A DNA stretch of 64,000 nt from Thioclava sp. ES.031 (GTDB lineage: Bacteria; Pseudomonadota; Alphaproteobacteria; Rhodobacterales; Rhodobacteraceae): assembly GCF_002563775.1 (NCBI RefSeq), contig NZ_PDJO01000001.1:1064001-1128000 (forward strand), written 5' to 3'. Position 1 is the stretch's first letter. Each line of letters begins with the position of its first letter. A program made the translations under genes and the position numbers. The notes beneath the pieces were generated by a model. It saw only the letters and a list, made by a program, of their open reading frames with translations, was not told the origin of the DNA and made no database searches. Positions 1 to 10,521 of the stretch are shown piece after piece.

Positions 1-396
1 CGCGTGCTCCGCATCGGCCAGAACCACGTCGCCCACATTGGTCGTGAAGCGAATCAACTGGTCGTCGCCTTCGCCCTCAGTGGTGAAATCGACGGCGATG
101 AAAGGTGCGTCCTCGACCCGGATACCGACCTTCTCGACCGGGGTGACGAGGTAGTATTTCCCGTCCTCCAGTTTCAGAATCGATGAAAACAGTCGCACCA
201 GCGCCTCGCGCCCGATCGGCGTGCCAAGATAGAACCAAGTCCCGTCGCGGCGGATCTCCATATCGAGATCGCCGCAGAAGGGCGGATTCCACAAATGCAC
301 GGGCGGCGGGCCCTTTTTGCTGGCTTTCTTGGCCGCATCGGCGAGCCCGTCTGCCGTCGGGGAAGGGGTCGAAACCGTCTGTTTGTGATCCGTCAT
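1..396 (-). CDS. DUF1285 family protein, 3' end outside window
   Basis: The frame opens at an ATG at 396-394 and stays open for 132 codons to the left edge, so the C-terminus is missing. The visible protein starts with a short Lys/Ala/Pro-rich leader and then shows the pattern of DUF1285 proteins (usually about 190 residues): [16 protein letters not shown], then [13 protein letters not shown], then a segment ending in [11 protein letters not shown]. The family has no firmly assigned function. It is divergent from the MoxR gene, with 72 bp between the two starts, so the promoters must lie in or near that gap. This neighbourhood is common in Rhodobacteraceae. Confidence in the family is high because three separate conserved blocks are present. 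Confidence 0.88.
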   Translation of the reverse strand, partial: MTDHKQTVSTPSPTADGLADAAKKASKKGPPPVHLWNPPFCGDLDMEIRRDGTWFYLGTPIGREALVRLFSSILKLEDGKYYLVTPVEKVGIRVEDAPFIAVDFTTEGEGDDQLIRFTTNVGDVVLADAEHA

Positions 397-468
397 GTAA
401 ATTTGGCCGTTGGTCGGAGCGTGGATATCTGCTTTGCTGGCAAGATAGGCATCAACGGGGAGAATGTC

Positions 469-1481
<1,013 letters not shown>

Positions 1482-1485
<4 letters not shown>

Positions 1486-2402
1486 GCGTCACCTCCGATA
1501 CCGCAGCGCCGGGGCAGTCCCCAGCGCTGAGCCTGCGCCGCGAGGCGGAAGGGGCGGCCTCTGCGCTGCCCCCGCTGCTGGTCGCGGCGGAGCATCTGGC
1601 GGCGACCGTCCAGATGGGCGCGCATGGCCGCAGGCGCGCGGGATCGGGCGAGGAATTCTGGCAATACCGACCCGCCCATGCAGGCGACGAGCTGCGCTTC
1701 GTCGATTGGCGGCGCTCGGCGCGCTCGGACAGCCAATATGTGCGCCAGCGGGAATGGCAGCTGGCGCAATCGGTCCATCTCTGGGTCGATGATGCAGCCT
1801 CGATGCGCTTCACCGGGGCCGAGAGCGGGCGCAATGCGCGCGCCACGAAATCAGAGCGCGCCCGTGTTCTGGGCCTCGCGCTTGCGGTGCTGATGGTGCG
1901 CGGCGGCGAGCGCGTCGGGCTGACAGGCCCGCTCGCACCGCCACGTCCGGGCCGCGCGCAGCTGATGGAGCTTGCAGGCCTTCTGTCGCGCGAGGCGGGC
2001 GTGCAGGATTACGGCGCACCCGAAATCGCAGGCGTCACGCCGCAGTCGCGGGTCGTGCTGTTGTCGGATTTCTTCGGTGATCTCGGACCGATCGAAGCCG
2101 CGCTGGGTCGTCTGGCCGATCGTGGTGTGTCGGGCGTGATGATGCAGGTGCTCGACCCCGACGAAGAGGCCTTCCCCTATGACGGGCGCACGATCTTCCA
2201 GTCGATGACCGGTTCGCTGGTCCATGAGACCCGCAAGGCGGGCGATCTGCGGGCGCGTTATCTCGACCGGCTGGCCGCGCGGCGCGATCAGCTCGCCCGG
2301 CTGGCGCGCAGCGCGGGCTGGCAATTCTCGACCCATCACACGGGCGATCCGGCGCAGGCTGCGCTGCTGTGGCTTTATTCCGCGCTCGAGAGGGGGCGCT
2401 GA
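1482..2402 (+). CDS. DUF58 domain-containing protein
   Basis: A 306-residue protein with the DUF58 signature: a glycine-rich turn followed by [21 protein letters not shown] at about residues 57-76 and the arginine run RRSARSD after it. DUF58 proteins have a von Willebrand A-like fold and usually lie next to MoxR ATPases. The start is a TTG at 1482 overlapping the previous stop (TTGA). The first ATG in frame, at 1615, would cut into the conserved region, so TTG is preferred. The stop (2400-2402) overlaps the ATG of the next gene by one base. Function is known only by association with MoxR chaperone systems. Confidence 0.9.
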
Positions 2403-5143
2403 TGTGGATGCTCGGCCCCATCGGCTTCACCGCGCCCTGGCTTTTGCTGGGGCTGGCTGCCTTGCCGATCATCTGGCTGATCCTGCGCGCGGTGCCGCCC
2501 GCGCCGATCCGCAGGCGCTTTCCGGGCGTCGCGCTGCTCTTGGGCCTCAAGGACGAGGAAGTGCAGGCCGCGCGCACGCCGTGGTGGCTGCTGGCGCTGC
2601 GTCTTCTGGCGCTGGCCGCCGCGATCATCGGCTTTGCCGGGCCGGTCCTGAACCCGCAGCGGGCCGTGCCCGGAACCGGGCCGCTCCTGATCGTGGCCGA
2701 CGGCAGCTGGGCCTCCGCGCGCGACTGGCCGCGCCGGGTGGAGCGGATGACATCGGCGCTGAAGGATGCGCAACAGGCGGGACGTCCCGCAGCGGTGATT
2801 TCGCTCGCCGATCCGCCGCCCGCACAGGTGAGTTTCACGGATGCGGGGGCGCTGATCCAGTCGCTGCCCGGTATCCAGCCGCAGCCCTGGGCGCCTCAGA
2901 ACTTCGAGGCCGCCAATCTGCCCGAGGGGAATTTCGAGACGCTCTGGCTGTCGGACGGATTGGCCCGCGACAGCCGCGCCGGGGTTCTGAGTGCGCTGGA
3001 GGCGCGCGGTCCGGTCAAGGTCTGGCAACCGCAACTGCCGGTCTTGGCGTTGGGGGCTGCCCGGATCGAGGATGGCGCGCTCGTCGTGCCTGCGCTCGCA
3101 TCAACCATCCCGCCCAGCCCGCGCGATGTCGCGGCGGTCGGGCGCGACCCGGCGGGGATCGAGCGGGAACTGGCCAGCCAGCCGCTGCAATTCACCGACA
3201 GCCGCGAGTCCGAGTTGCGCTTCGATCTGCCGCCCGAGCTGCGCAATCGCATCACCCGGATCGAGATCACCGGCATGCGCTCGGCAGGCGCAGTCAGCCT
3301 GACCGATGACGCGGTGAAGCGCCGCAAGGTCGCGATCCTGTCGGGCGCGCGCGACCGCGAGGGCTTGGAACTGCTTTCGCCCACCCATTACCTGCATCAG
3401 GCGCTCGCGCCCACGGCGGACCTGATCGAGGGCACGCTGGCCGATGTGCTGACCGCCGATCCGGACGTGATCATCCTCGCCGATATGGCCGATCTGCCCG
3501 AGCAGTCGAAGCTGCACGACTGGGTCGAGAAGGGCGGGCTGCTGATCCGTTTCGCAGGCCCCCGCATGGCCAATGCCGATCTCGATGCCGATACGCTTCT
3601 GCCGGTGCAACTGCGCGCTGGCGGCCGCTCGCTTGGCGGTACGATGAGCTGGGGCGATCCGCGCGCGCTGGCGCCCTTCCCGGAGAACTCGCCCTTCGCG
3701 GGGCTGCAAGTGCCCGACGATGTGACCGTGAAGGCGCAGGTCATGGCCGAGCCGACGCCGGACCTCTCCGAGCACACCATCGCCGCGCTGACCGATGGCA
3801 CGCCGCTCGTGACCCGCGCCAAGATGGGGCAGGGGGCGGTCGTGCTGTTCCATGTCACCGCGAATGCCGAATGGTCGACCCTGCCGCTGTCGCTACTGTT
3901 CCCGCAGATGTTGGAGCGGCTTGCGGTCTCGGCCCGGCCTGCCGCACCGGAAGAGGCTGATCTCGCGGGCCAGACCTGGGTGCCGCAGAAACTGCTCGAC
4001 GGGTTCGGGCGGCTGCAGGACGCAGGTGCGGCGGCGGGCGTGCCGGGCGAGGAGCTGGCCAAGGCAGAGCCGGGGCCGAAGCTGCGCCCGGGCATCTACA
4101 CCGCCGAGGACCGCTCGGTCGCGTTGAACGCTCTGCCGCGGGATGCGACGCTGTCCCCGGCCAGCTGGCCCGCCAATGTCCCCGTCGAAGGCGCCTTCGA
4201 GCAGCGTGAGATGCCGCTGAAAGGCTGTCTGCTGGGCGCGGCGCTGGCGGCGCTGCTGATCGATATCCTCGCGACGCTGGCGCTCTCGGGCAAGCTTTGG
4301 GGGCCGCGCGCGATGAAGGCCGCCGCCTTTGGGGCCGCCCTGATCCTCGCCAGCTTCGCGCCGCCGCAAGCCCATGCCGAGGATATGGATCCGGCGCGCG
4401 CGATCGAGGCTGCGTCCAACGTGGTTCTGGCCGCGATGCCCACCGGCGATGCCGAGGTGGACCGGGTGTCCATGGCAGGGCTGAAGGGGTTGTCGCAGGT
4501 CCTCAATCGCCGCACCACGGTCGAGCCTTCCGCGCCGATGATGGTCGACCTCAAGAACGACGATCTGGCCGTCTTCACCTTCATCTACTGGCCGATCACC
4601 GCTGATCAGCCTGCGCCGAGCCCGATGGAATATGCCAAGCTCAACCGGTATCTGCGCGGCGGCGGCATGATCCTGTTCGACACGCGCGACGCCGATATCG
4701 CGGGCTTCGGCGAGGCGACGCCCGCAGGCAAGCGCCTTCAGGCGCTGGCAGCCCCCTTGGATATTCCGCCGCTCGCGCCGATCCCGGACGATCACGTGCT
4801 GACCCGCACCTTCTACCTGCTGCAGGATTTCCCCGGCCGCTATGACGGCACGATCTGGGTCGAGGCGCCGCCCGCCGATGCCGAACGCGCCGAGGGGATG
4901 CCGTTTCGCAACCTCAATGACGGGGTGACGCCGGTGGTGATCGGCGGCAATGACTGGGCCTCGGCCTGGGCCGTTGACGATCGCGGGTTGCCGATGTTCC
5001 CGGTGGGCCGTGGCCGCACCGGCGAGCGTCAGCGCGAAATCGCGGATCGCTTCGGGGTGAACCTGATCATGCATGTGCTGACCGGCAACTATAAATCCGA
5101 TCAGGTCCATGTGCCTGCGCTTCTCGAAAGGCTGGGGCAATGA
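2402..5143 (+). CDS. BatA-N / DUF4159 domain membrane protein
   Basis: A 913-residue membrane protein. Two hydrophobic helices near residues 10-30 and 60-80 with an RRRFPGVALL segment between them match the BatA/aerotolerance N-terminal domain. A long soluble part follows, then a helix at about 607-628 and, from Met638, a segment that reads like a signal peptide (charged start, hydrophobic core, ending APPQAHAED). The rest, to the C-terminus, fits DUF4159 (RYLRGGGMILFDTRD near residue 755). The protein probably sits in the inner membrane with the DUF4159 part in the periplasm. It overlaps its neighbours at both ends (TGATG upstream, ATGA downstream). Function is unknown beyond its place in MoxR operons. 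Confidence 0.88.
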   Translation: MWMLGPIGFTAPWLLLGLAALPIIWLILRAVPPAPIRRRFPGVALLLGLKDEEVQAARTPWWLLALRLLALAAAIIGFAGPVLNPQRAVPGTGPLLIVADGSWASARDWPRRVERMTSALKDAQQAGRPAAVISLADPPPAQVSFTDAGALIQSLPGIQPQPWAPQNFEAANLPEGNFETLWLSDGLARDSRAGVLSALEARGPVKVWQPQLPVLALGAARIEDGALVVPALASTIPPSPRDVAAVGRDPAGIERELASQPLQFTDSRESELRFDLPPELRNRITRIEITGMRSAGAVSLTDDAVKRRKVAILSGARDREGLELLSPTHYLHQALAPTADLIEGTLADVLTADPDVIILADMADLPEQSKLHDWVEKGGLLIRFAGPRMANADLDADTLLPVQLRAGGRSLGGTMSWGDPRALAPFPENSPFAGLQVPDDVTVKAQVMAEPTPDLSEHTIAALTDGTPLVTRAKMGQGAVVLFHVTANAEWSTLPLSLLFPQMLERLAVSARPAAPEEADLAGQTWVPQKLLDGFGRLQDAGAAAGVPGEELAKAEPGPKLRPGIYTAEDRSVALNALPRDATLSPASWPANVPVEGAFEQREMPLKGCLLGAALAALLIDILATLALSGKLWGPRAMKAAAFGAALILASFAPPQAHAEDMDPARAIEAASNVVLAAMPTGDAEVDRVSMAGLKGLSQVLNRRTTVEPSAPMMVDLKNDDLAVFTFIYWPITADQPAPSPMEYAKLNRYLRGGGMILFDTRDADIAGFGEATPAGKRLQALAAPLDIPPLAPIPDDHVLTRTFYLLQDFPGRYDGTIWVEAPPADAERAEGMPFRNLNDGVTPVVIGGNDWASAWAVDDRGLPMFPVGRGRTGERQREIADRFGVNLIMHVLTGNYKSDQVHVPALLERLGQ

Positions 5144-7281
5144 ACGGGATGTCGATCATCTTCGCACCGCTTCTGCCGTGGCCTGTGATCGCGGGCGCAG
5201 GCGTGGTGGCGGTCGTGCTGCTGGCGCTGGCGCTGTGGCGCGGGCTCAAAGGCTGGGCGCTGCGGGCGCTGGCCGCGCTGGTGCTGCTGGCCGCCATCGC
5301 GCAGCCCTCCTTGCAGCGCGAACAGACCGCGCCGCTGTCCAATATCGTGCTGCTCATCGACGACCGCTCCGCCTCGCAGAAACTCTCGGATCGTGTCGCG
5401 CAGACCGATACCGCCCTGACGCGTCTGCAGGCACAGCTCGACGCGATGCCCAATGTCGAGACGCGCCGGGTCACCGTTCCGGACGGGGCCGACAATGCGG
5501 GCACCGAGCTGGGCTCGACCCTGGCCGAGGCGCTGGCTGCCGAGCCGCGCGCGCGGGTTGCCGGTGCGCTGATGGTCACCGACGGGCAGGCCCATGATGC
5601 GCAGCTCGCCCCCGATCTGCCCGCGCCGCTGCAGGTGCTGCTGACCGGCAAGCGCAGCGACTGGGATCGGCGTATCCTGATCGAGACCGCGCCCTCTTTC
5701 GGCATCATCGGCGAGCAGACCGATATCCGTCTCAAGGTCGAGGATATGGGCAACGTCCCCGCAAGCGCGGGCGGCACCGCCGATCTGACCATTTCGATCG
5801 ATGGCAAGGATCCCAAAAGCTACACGGTGCGCACCGATCGCGATCTGGAACTGCCGCTGACGCTGACTCATGGCGGGCAGAACGTGGTGCAGTTCACGCT
5901 GTCGCCGACCGAGGGCGAGCTGACCGACCGCAACAACGTGGCGACCGTGCAGATCAACGGCGTGCGCGACCGGCTGCGGGTGCTCTTGGTCTCCGGCCAG
6001 CCCCATGCGGGCGAGCGGACATGGCGGAACCTGCTGAAATCGGATGCAGGGGTGGATCTGGTGCATTTCACCATCCTGCGCCCGCCCGAAAAGCAGGACG
6101 GCGTGCCGGTGACGGAGCTGTCGCTCATCGCCTTCCCGACGCAGGAGCTGTTCGTCGACAAGATCGACGAGTTCGACCTGATCATCTTCGACCGCTACGG
6201 TGCGCGGGGCATCCTGCCGTCCGCCTATTTCGACAATATCAAGGATTACGTCGAGCGCGGCGGGGCGATCCTCGTGGCCGCGGGCCCGGAATTCGCGACC
6301 GTCGAAAGCCTCTATCAGACCAGCCTTGGCGATATCATGCCCGCGCGTCCCACGGGCCGGGTGATGTCGGAAAGCTTCCTGCCGCGCCCGACCGATCTGG
6401 GGCTGCGCCATCCGGTGACTGCGGGGCTCGAAGGGGCACCTGCGCCCGAGGGCGAGCAGGATACGGCCGCCGAAAAGGACGGCCCGCATTGGGGCCATTG
6501 GCTGCGCCAGATCGAACTGACGAACCCCACCGGCGAGGTCGTGATGTCCGGCGCCGAGGGCAAGCCGCTTCTGGTGCTCTCGCGCGAAGGCGAGGGGCGC
6601 GTGGCGCTGCTGGCCTCGGATCAGGCGTGGCTCTGGGATCGCGGCTATGACGGCGGCGGGCCGCAGCTCGAATTGCTGCGCCGGATCGCGCATTGGGAGA
6701 TGAAAGAGCCCGAGCTGGAGGAAGAGGCGCTCTATGCCGAGATCGATCCCGGCGCGCTCTCGATGCGGATCATCCGCCGCACGATGGAAGACAGCGCGCC
6801 GCCGGTGACCGTTACGCTGCCCGATGGCTCGACGCAAGAGGTGCCGCTGACCGAGACCGCGCCGGGCCGCTTCACCGCGCGCTGGACCGCGCCCGAGGCG
6901 GGGCTCTACCGCCTCAAGGACGGCGATCTGGAGCGGGTCGTGGCGATGGGGCCGGCAAGCCCGCGCGAGTTCGAGCAGACGATTGCCAGCGGCGATCCCC
7001 TCTCCGCCGTGGTCGAGGCGTCGAATGGCGGCGTGACGCGGCTCGAGGACGGGGTGCCCGCCATCCGCGAAGTGCGCGCGGGCCGCCCGACATCGGGGCG
7101 CGGCTGGATCGGCATCACGCCGCGTGGTGCCACGGCCACCACCGATATCCGGGTGCAGCCGCTGCTGCCCGCCTGGGCCTGGCTGATCCTGGCGGCCCTG
7201 CTGACCGTGGGCGCGTGGCTCATCGAAGGGCGTAACCGGCGCGGCGGTGGCGGCGATAAGGGCGGGCCGACCGCAGCGTGA
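5140..7281 (+). CDS. Large membrane protein of the MoxR operon
   Basis: A 713-residue protein whose ATG overlaps the previous stop (ATGA). Two transmembrane helices lie at about residues 12-32 and 40-56, and one lies close to the C-terminus (PAWAWLILAALLTVGAWL), leaving a large periplasmic domain between them. The segment NIVLLIDDRSASQ at 69-80 resembles a degenerate metal-binding loop of a von Willebrand A domain. The later segment around residues 345-385 resembles the class I glutamine amidotransferase-like fold seen in BatA-type proteins, without clear catalytic residues. It most likely works with the three upstream gene products. No function can be assigned from sequence alone. Confidence 0.85.
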   Translation: MNGMSIIFAPLLPWPVIAGAGVVAVVLLALALWRGLKGWALRALAALVLLAAIAQPSLQREQTAPLSNIVLLIDDRSASQKLSDRVAQTDTALTRLQAQLDAMPNVETRRVTVPDGADNAGTELGSTLAEALAAEPRARVAGALMVTDGQAHDAQLAPDLPAPLQVLLTGKRSDWDRRILIETAPSFGIIGEQTDIRLKVEDMGNVPASAGGTADLTISIDGKDPKSYTVRTDRDLELPLTLTHGGQNVVQFTLSPTEGELTDRNNVATVQINGVRDRLRVLLVSGQPHAGERTWRNLLKSDAGVDLVHFTILRPPEKQDGVPVTELSLIAFPTQELFVDKIDEFDLIIFDRYGARGILPSAYFDNIKDYVERGGAILVAAGPEFATVESLYQTSLGDIMPARPTGRVMSESFLPRPTDLGLRHPVTAGLEGAPAPEGEQDTAAEKDGPHWGHWLRQIELTNPTGEVVMSGAEGKPLLVLSREGEGRVALLASDQAWLWDRGYDGGGPQLELLRRIAHWEMKEPELEEEALYAEIDPGALSMRIIRRTMEDSAPPVTVTLPDGSTQEVPLTETAPGRFTARWTAPEAGLYRLKDGDLERVVAMGPASPREFEQTIASGDPLSAVVEASNGGVTRLEDGVPAIREVRAGRPTSGRGWIGITPRGATATTDIRVQPLLPAWAWLILAALLTVGAWLIEGRNRRGGGGDKGGPTAA

Positions 7282-7354
7282 TCCCTGCGGGGATTGCCCG
7301 GACACCGCTTCGCGTGTAGCAGGTGTTAGCGGTATCGGAATGAGGAGGCCCCCG

Positions 7355-8278
7355 ATGATCCTGAGTTGTGGCGAAGCCCTGATTGACATGCTCCCGCGCG
7401 AAAGCGCGCAAGGCGAGGCGGCGTTTGCCCCCTATCCGGGCGGCGCGGTGTTCAACACCGCGATTGCGCTGGGGCGGCTCGGTGCGCGCTCGGGGTTCCT
7501 GTCGGGGCTGTCGGAAGACCTGTTCGGCCAGATGCTGATCCGCTCGCTCTCCGATAGCGGCGTCGATGCAGGGCTTGCGGTGCGCTCGGACCGGCCCACG
7601 ACGCTCGCTTTCGTGACGCTGACCGATGGCCATGCGAGCTACGCTTTCTACGACGAGAATACGGCTGGCCGGATGCTGAAGATCGAGGACATGCCCGCGA
7701 TCCCGGCAGAGGTGAAGGCAATGTTCTTCGGCGGCATCTCGCTGCCGGTCGAGCCCTGCGGCGCGGCCTATGAGGCGCTGATGCTACGCGAGGCCGAGAG
7801 CCGCGTGACCATGATCGACCCGAATATCCGCCCCGGTTTCATCGGTGACGAGGCGGCCTATCGCGCGCGGCTGGAACGGATGTTCACTGTCGCCGATATC
7901 GTGAAGGTCTCGGACGAGGATCTGCGCTGGATCGAAGGGCCGGGCACCATCGCCGATCTGGCGCGTGGGCTGCTGGCGAAAGGGCCGAAGCTGGTCTTCG
8001 TCACCGAAGGCGCGACCGGCGCGCATGGCTTCTCGAAACATTGCGAGGTCTTCGTGCCCGCGCGCAAGGTCGAGGTCATCGACACGGTCGGTGCAGGCGA
8101 TACGTTCAACGCGGGCGTTCTGGCCGCGCTGGACCGTGCCGAGGCGCTCGACAAAGGCGCGCTCGCTCGCGCCGAGGAAGGGCTGATCTCGGATTGCCTG
8201 AAACTGGGCGTGGCCGCCGCTGCGGTGGTCGTCAGCCGGGCAGGGGCCAACCCGCCCTGGGCGGACGAACTGGCATGA
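7355..8278 (+). CDS. PfkB family sugar kinase, fructokinase-like
   Basis: A 307-residue ribokinase/PfkB family kinase that transfers phosphate from ATP to a sugar; the N-terminus ([13 protein letters not shown]) is closest to fructokinases. The GG motif lies in [11 protein letters not shown] near residue 30. The C-terminal signature [12 protein letters not shown] starts at residue 243, making Asp249 the likely catalytic base. A strong GAGGAGG ribosome binding site at 7342-7348 fixes the start. The stop overlaps the dtd start (ATGA). The substrate is inferred: fructose is likely, but other sugars such as KDG are possible. Confidence 0.9.
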   Translation: MILSCGEALIDMLPRESAQGEAAFAPYPGGAVFNTAIALGRLGARSGFLSGLSEDLFGQMLIRSLSDSGVDAGLAVRSDRPTTLAFVTLTDGHASYAFYDENTAGRMLKIEDMPAIPAEVKAMFFGGISLPVEPCGAAYEALMLREAESRVTMIDPNIRPGFIGDEAAYRARLERMFTVADIVKVSDEDLRWIEGPGTIADLARGLLAKGPKLVFVTEGATGAHGFSKHCEVFVPARKVEVIDTVGAGDTFNAGVLAALDRAEALDKGALARAEEGLISDCLKLGVAAAAVVVSRAGANPPWADELA

Positions 8279-8724
8279 GGGCGCTGATCCAGCGGGTCTC
8301 CGAGGCCTCGGTCACCGTCGACGGCAATCGCATCTCCGAGATCGGGCAGGGCCTTCTGATCCTGTGCTGCGCGATGCAGGGCGATGATGAGAAAGTCGCC
8401 GAGAAACTGGCCGAGCGCGTCTCGAAACTGCGCATCTTCAAGGATGAGGCGGGCAAGATGAACCGCGCGGTGGGCGATATCGGCGGCGCCTGTCTGGTGG
8501 TCAGCCAGTTCACGCTGGCCGCTGACACGTCGCGCGGCAACCGCCCCGGTTTCTCCGCAGCAGCCCCGCCCGAAGACGGCGACCGGCTGTATCAGCATTT
8601 CGCCCGGCACCTCGAATCTCTGGGCCTACCCGTCCAGACCGGGGAGTTCGGTGCGGATATGAAAGTGGCGCTCCTGAATGACGGGCCGGTCACGATCTGG
8701 ATGGACAGCGCCGACCGTCCCTGA
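8275..8724 (+). CDS. dtd: D-aminoacyl-tRNA deacylase
   Basis: A 149-residue protein of full family length. It hydrolyses D-amino acids (and mischarged glycine) from tRNA in the cytoplasm. The two defining motifs are present: [20 protein letters not shown] in the middle and [10 protein letters not shown] at the C-terminus, the latter carrying the Gly-Pro cross-subunit element. The N-terminus [17 protein letters not shown] is also typical. The start overlaps the stop of the upstream sugar kinase by four bases, so translation is probably coupled, although the two functions are unrelated. Confidence 0.97.
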   Translation: MRALIQRVSEASVTVDGNRISEIGQGLLILCCAMQGDDEKVAEKLAERVSKLRIFKDEAGKMNRAVGDIGGACLVVSQFTLAADTSRGNRPGFSAAAPPEDGDRLYQHFARHLESLGLPVQTGEFGADMKVALLNDGPVTIWMDSADRP

Positions 8725-8775
8725 GCGTCGTGGGGGCGGTCTTGCTCCCCTGAAAATCGCGGGCTATTGCAGGCC

Positions 8776-9357
8776 ATGGCCAAGCTCTACTTCCATTATT
8801 CCACGATGAACGCGGGCAAGAGCACGATCCTCTTGCAAGCCTCCCACAACTATATCGAACGCGGGATGGAGACCTTCCTCGTGACCGCGCGGCTCGACAA
8901 TCGTGCGGGCGACGGGCGCATCGCGAGCCGGATCGGCATCGGTGCGGAGGCGGCCTGTTTCTCCGAAGAGACCGATATGTTCGCGCTGATCGAGGCGCGG
9001 CTGACCGAGGGCCCCTGCGCCTGCATCTTCGTGGACGAAGCGCAGTTCCTGACCGAGACGCAGGTCTGGCAGATCGCCCGCGCGGTAGATGACCTGCGCG
9101 TGCCGGTGATGTGCTACGGGCTGCGGGTGGATTTTCAGGGCAAGCTGTTCCCCGGCTCGGCGGCACTGCTGGCGCTGGCCGACGAGATGCGCGAAGTCCG
9201 CACGATCTGCCATTGCGGCAAGAAGGCCACGATGGTGGTGCGTATGGGCCCGGACGGACAGGCGCTGCGCGATGGCGATCAGGTGCAGATCGGCGGCAAC
9301 GAGACCTATGTCAGCCTCTGCCGCCGTCACTGGCGCAAAGCGATGGGCGAGGCGTAA
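8776..9357 (+). CDS. tdk: Thymidine kinase
   Basis: A 193-residue type II thymidine kinase, which phosphorylates thymidine in pyrimidine salvage. The P-loop is MNAGKST at residues 11-17, the Asp-Glu pair lies in FVDEAQFL, and the lasso region contains zinc-ligand cysteines (CHCGKK and a final CRRHW). The ATG at 8776 gives the normal N-terminus MAKLYFHYSTMNAG; a TTG nine bases upstream is possible but unneeded. It is convergent with the FabH-like gene, only three bases apart at the stops, with no clear terminator between. Confidence 0.97.
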   Translation: MAKLYFHYSTMNAGKSTILLQASHNYIERGMETFLVTARLDNRAGDGRIASRIGIGAEAACFSEETDMFALIEARLTEGPCACIFVDEAQFLTETQVWQIARAVDDLRVPVMCYGLRVDFQGKLFPGSAALLALADEMREVRTICHCGKKATMVVRMGPDGQALRDGDQVQIGGNETYVSLCRRHWRKAMGEA

Positions 9358-9360
9358 GCC

Positions 9361-10479
9361 TCAGATCTTCTCGAGAACGACCGAGCCCACCGAATAGCCC
9401 GCCCCGAAGGAGCAGATCAGCCCGATCTCGCCCGGTTTGAAATCGTCGGAATATTTCGAAAACGCGATGATCGACCCGGCGGAGGACGTGTTGGCGTAAT
9501 CCTGCAGGATATTGGGCTGCTCGCCCGGCTCGGGATCGCGGCCGAGCACCTTTTTCCCCACGAAGTCGTTCATCGTCTTGTTGGCCTGATGCAGCCAGAG
9601 ACGGTGCAGATCCGCGGGCTTCACCTCCGCGTCGGCGAGATGGCCGAGGATGTGCTGCGCGACCATCGGCATCACTTCCTTGAAGACCTTTCGCCCCTCC
9701 TGCATGAACTGCATGTCGCGGCGGTCGGCCACGCCATCGGGCCGGGTGCGGCGCAGGAAACCATTGTTATTGCGGATGTTGTTGGAAAACTCCGTCGCGC
9801 AGCGGGTGGAGCGGATCAGGAAGCCATGCGGCGCATCCTCGCGCCGTTCGATCAGCGTCGCGGTCGCCACATCGCCGAAGATGAAATGGCAGTCGCGATC
9901 GCGCCATTCGAGGTGGCCCGAGGTGATCTCGGGGTTCACGACCAGCGCGCGGCGCACGGAGCCCGTGCGGATCATGTCGGCGGCGGCCTGAATGCCGAAG
10001 GTGGCCGAGGAACAGGCGACGTTCATATCGAAAGCAAACCCGCCCGCGCCCAGAAGTTTCTGGATTTCGATCGCGACGGCAGGGTAGGCGCGCTCCATAT
10101 TCGAGGCCGCGCAGATCACAAGGTCGATCTCCTCGCCTTTACGCCCGGCCTGCGCTAGCGCCTTGTGGCAGGCATCGAGCGCGATCTCGGCCATGATGCC
10201 CGGCTCGTCATCCGAGCGCTGGCGCAGGCGCGGATACATGCGCGTGGGGTCCAGCACGCCTTCCTTGTCCATCACGTAGCGCTGCTCGATCCCGGAGGCT
10301 TTAAGTATGAACTCGACCGAGCTATGCGGCTTGGCCTCGATCTCGCCTGCGGCGATGGCCTCTGCGTTCTCGGCGTTGAACAGATCGGCATAGGCGTTGA
10401 ACGCCGCGACCAGTTCGGCATTCGTGATGACGTGTTCCGGCGTATAGACCCCGGTCCCGGTAATGACGGCTTGATGCAT
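9361..10479 (-). CDS. Beta-ketoacyl-ACP synthase III-type protein
   Basis: A 372-residue thiolase-fold condensing enzyme. The catalytic triad of FabH-type synthases is in place: Cys156 in MNVACSSATFG, His297 in LWLHQANK and Asn330 in DYANTSSAGS. It is about 55 residues longer than the housekeeping FabH because of an N-terminal insertion (residues 30-60) and a loop around 230-260. It is therefore more likely an accessory FabH-like synthase than the main fatty acid initiator. A strong AAGGAGG site precedes the ATG at 10479. Its acyl substrate cannot be read from the sequence. Confidence 0.9.
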   Translation of the reverse strand: MHQAVITGTGVYTPEHVITNAELVAAFNAYADLFNAENAEAIAAGEIEAKPHSSVEFILKASGIEQRYVMDKEGVLDPTRMYPRLRQRSDDEPGIMAEIALDACHKALAQAGRKGEEIDLVICAASNMERAYPAVAIEIQKLLGAGGFAFDMNVACSSATFGIQAAADMIRTGSVRRALVVNPEITSGHLEWRDRDCHFIFGDVATATLIERREDAPHGFLIRSTRCATEFSNNIRNNNGFLRRTRPDGVADRRDMQFMQEGRKVFKEVMPMVAQHILGHLADAEVKPADLHRLWLHQANKTMNDFVGKKVLGRDPEPGEQPNILQDYANTSSAGSIIAFSKYSDDFKPGEIGLICSFGAGYSVGSVVLEKI

Positions 10480-10521
10480 CGGATCCTCCTTGGCAGAGCC
10501 TCCCGCCAAGGAGGTGAAAGG

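Noticed and set aside
5101..7389. 762-codon open frame antisense to the MoxR-operon membrane protein
   Set aside because: No ribosome binding site or motifs, arginine-rich throughout; the plus-strand gene has helices and coupling that explain the region.
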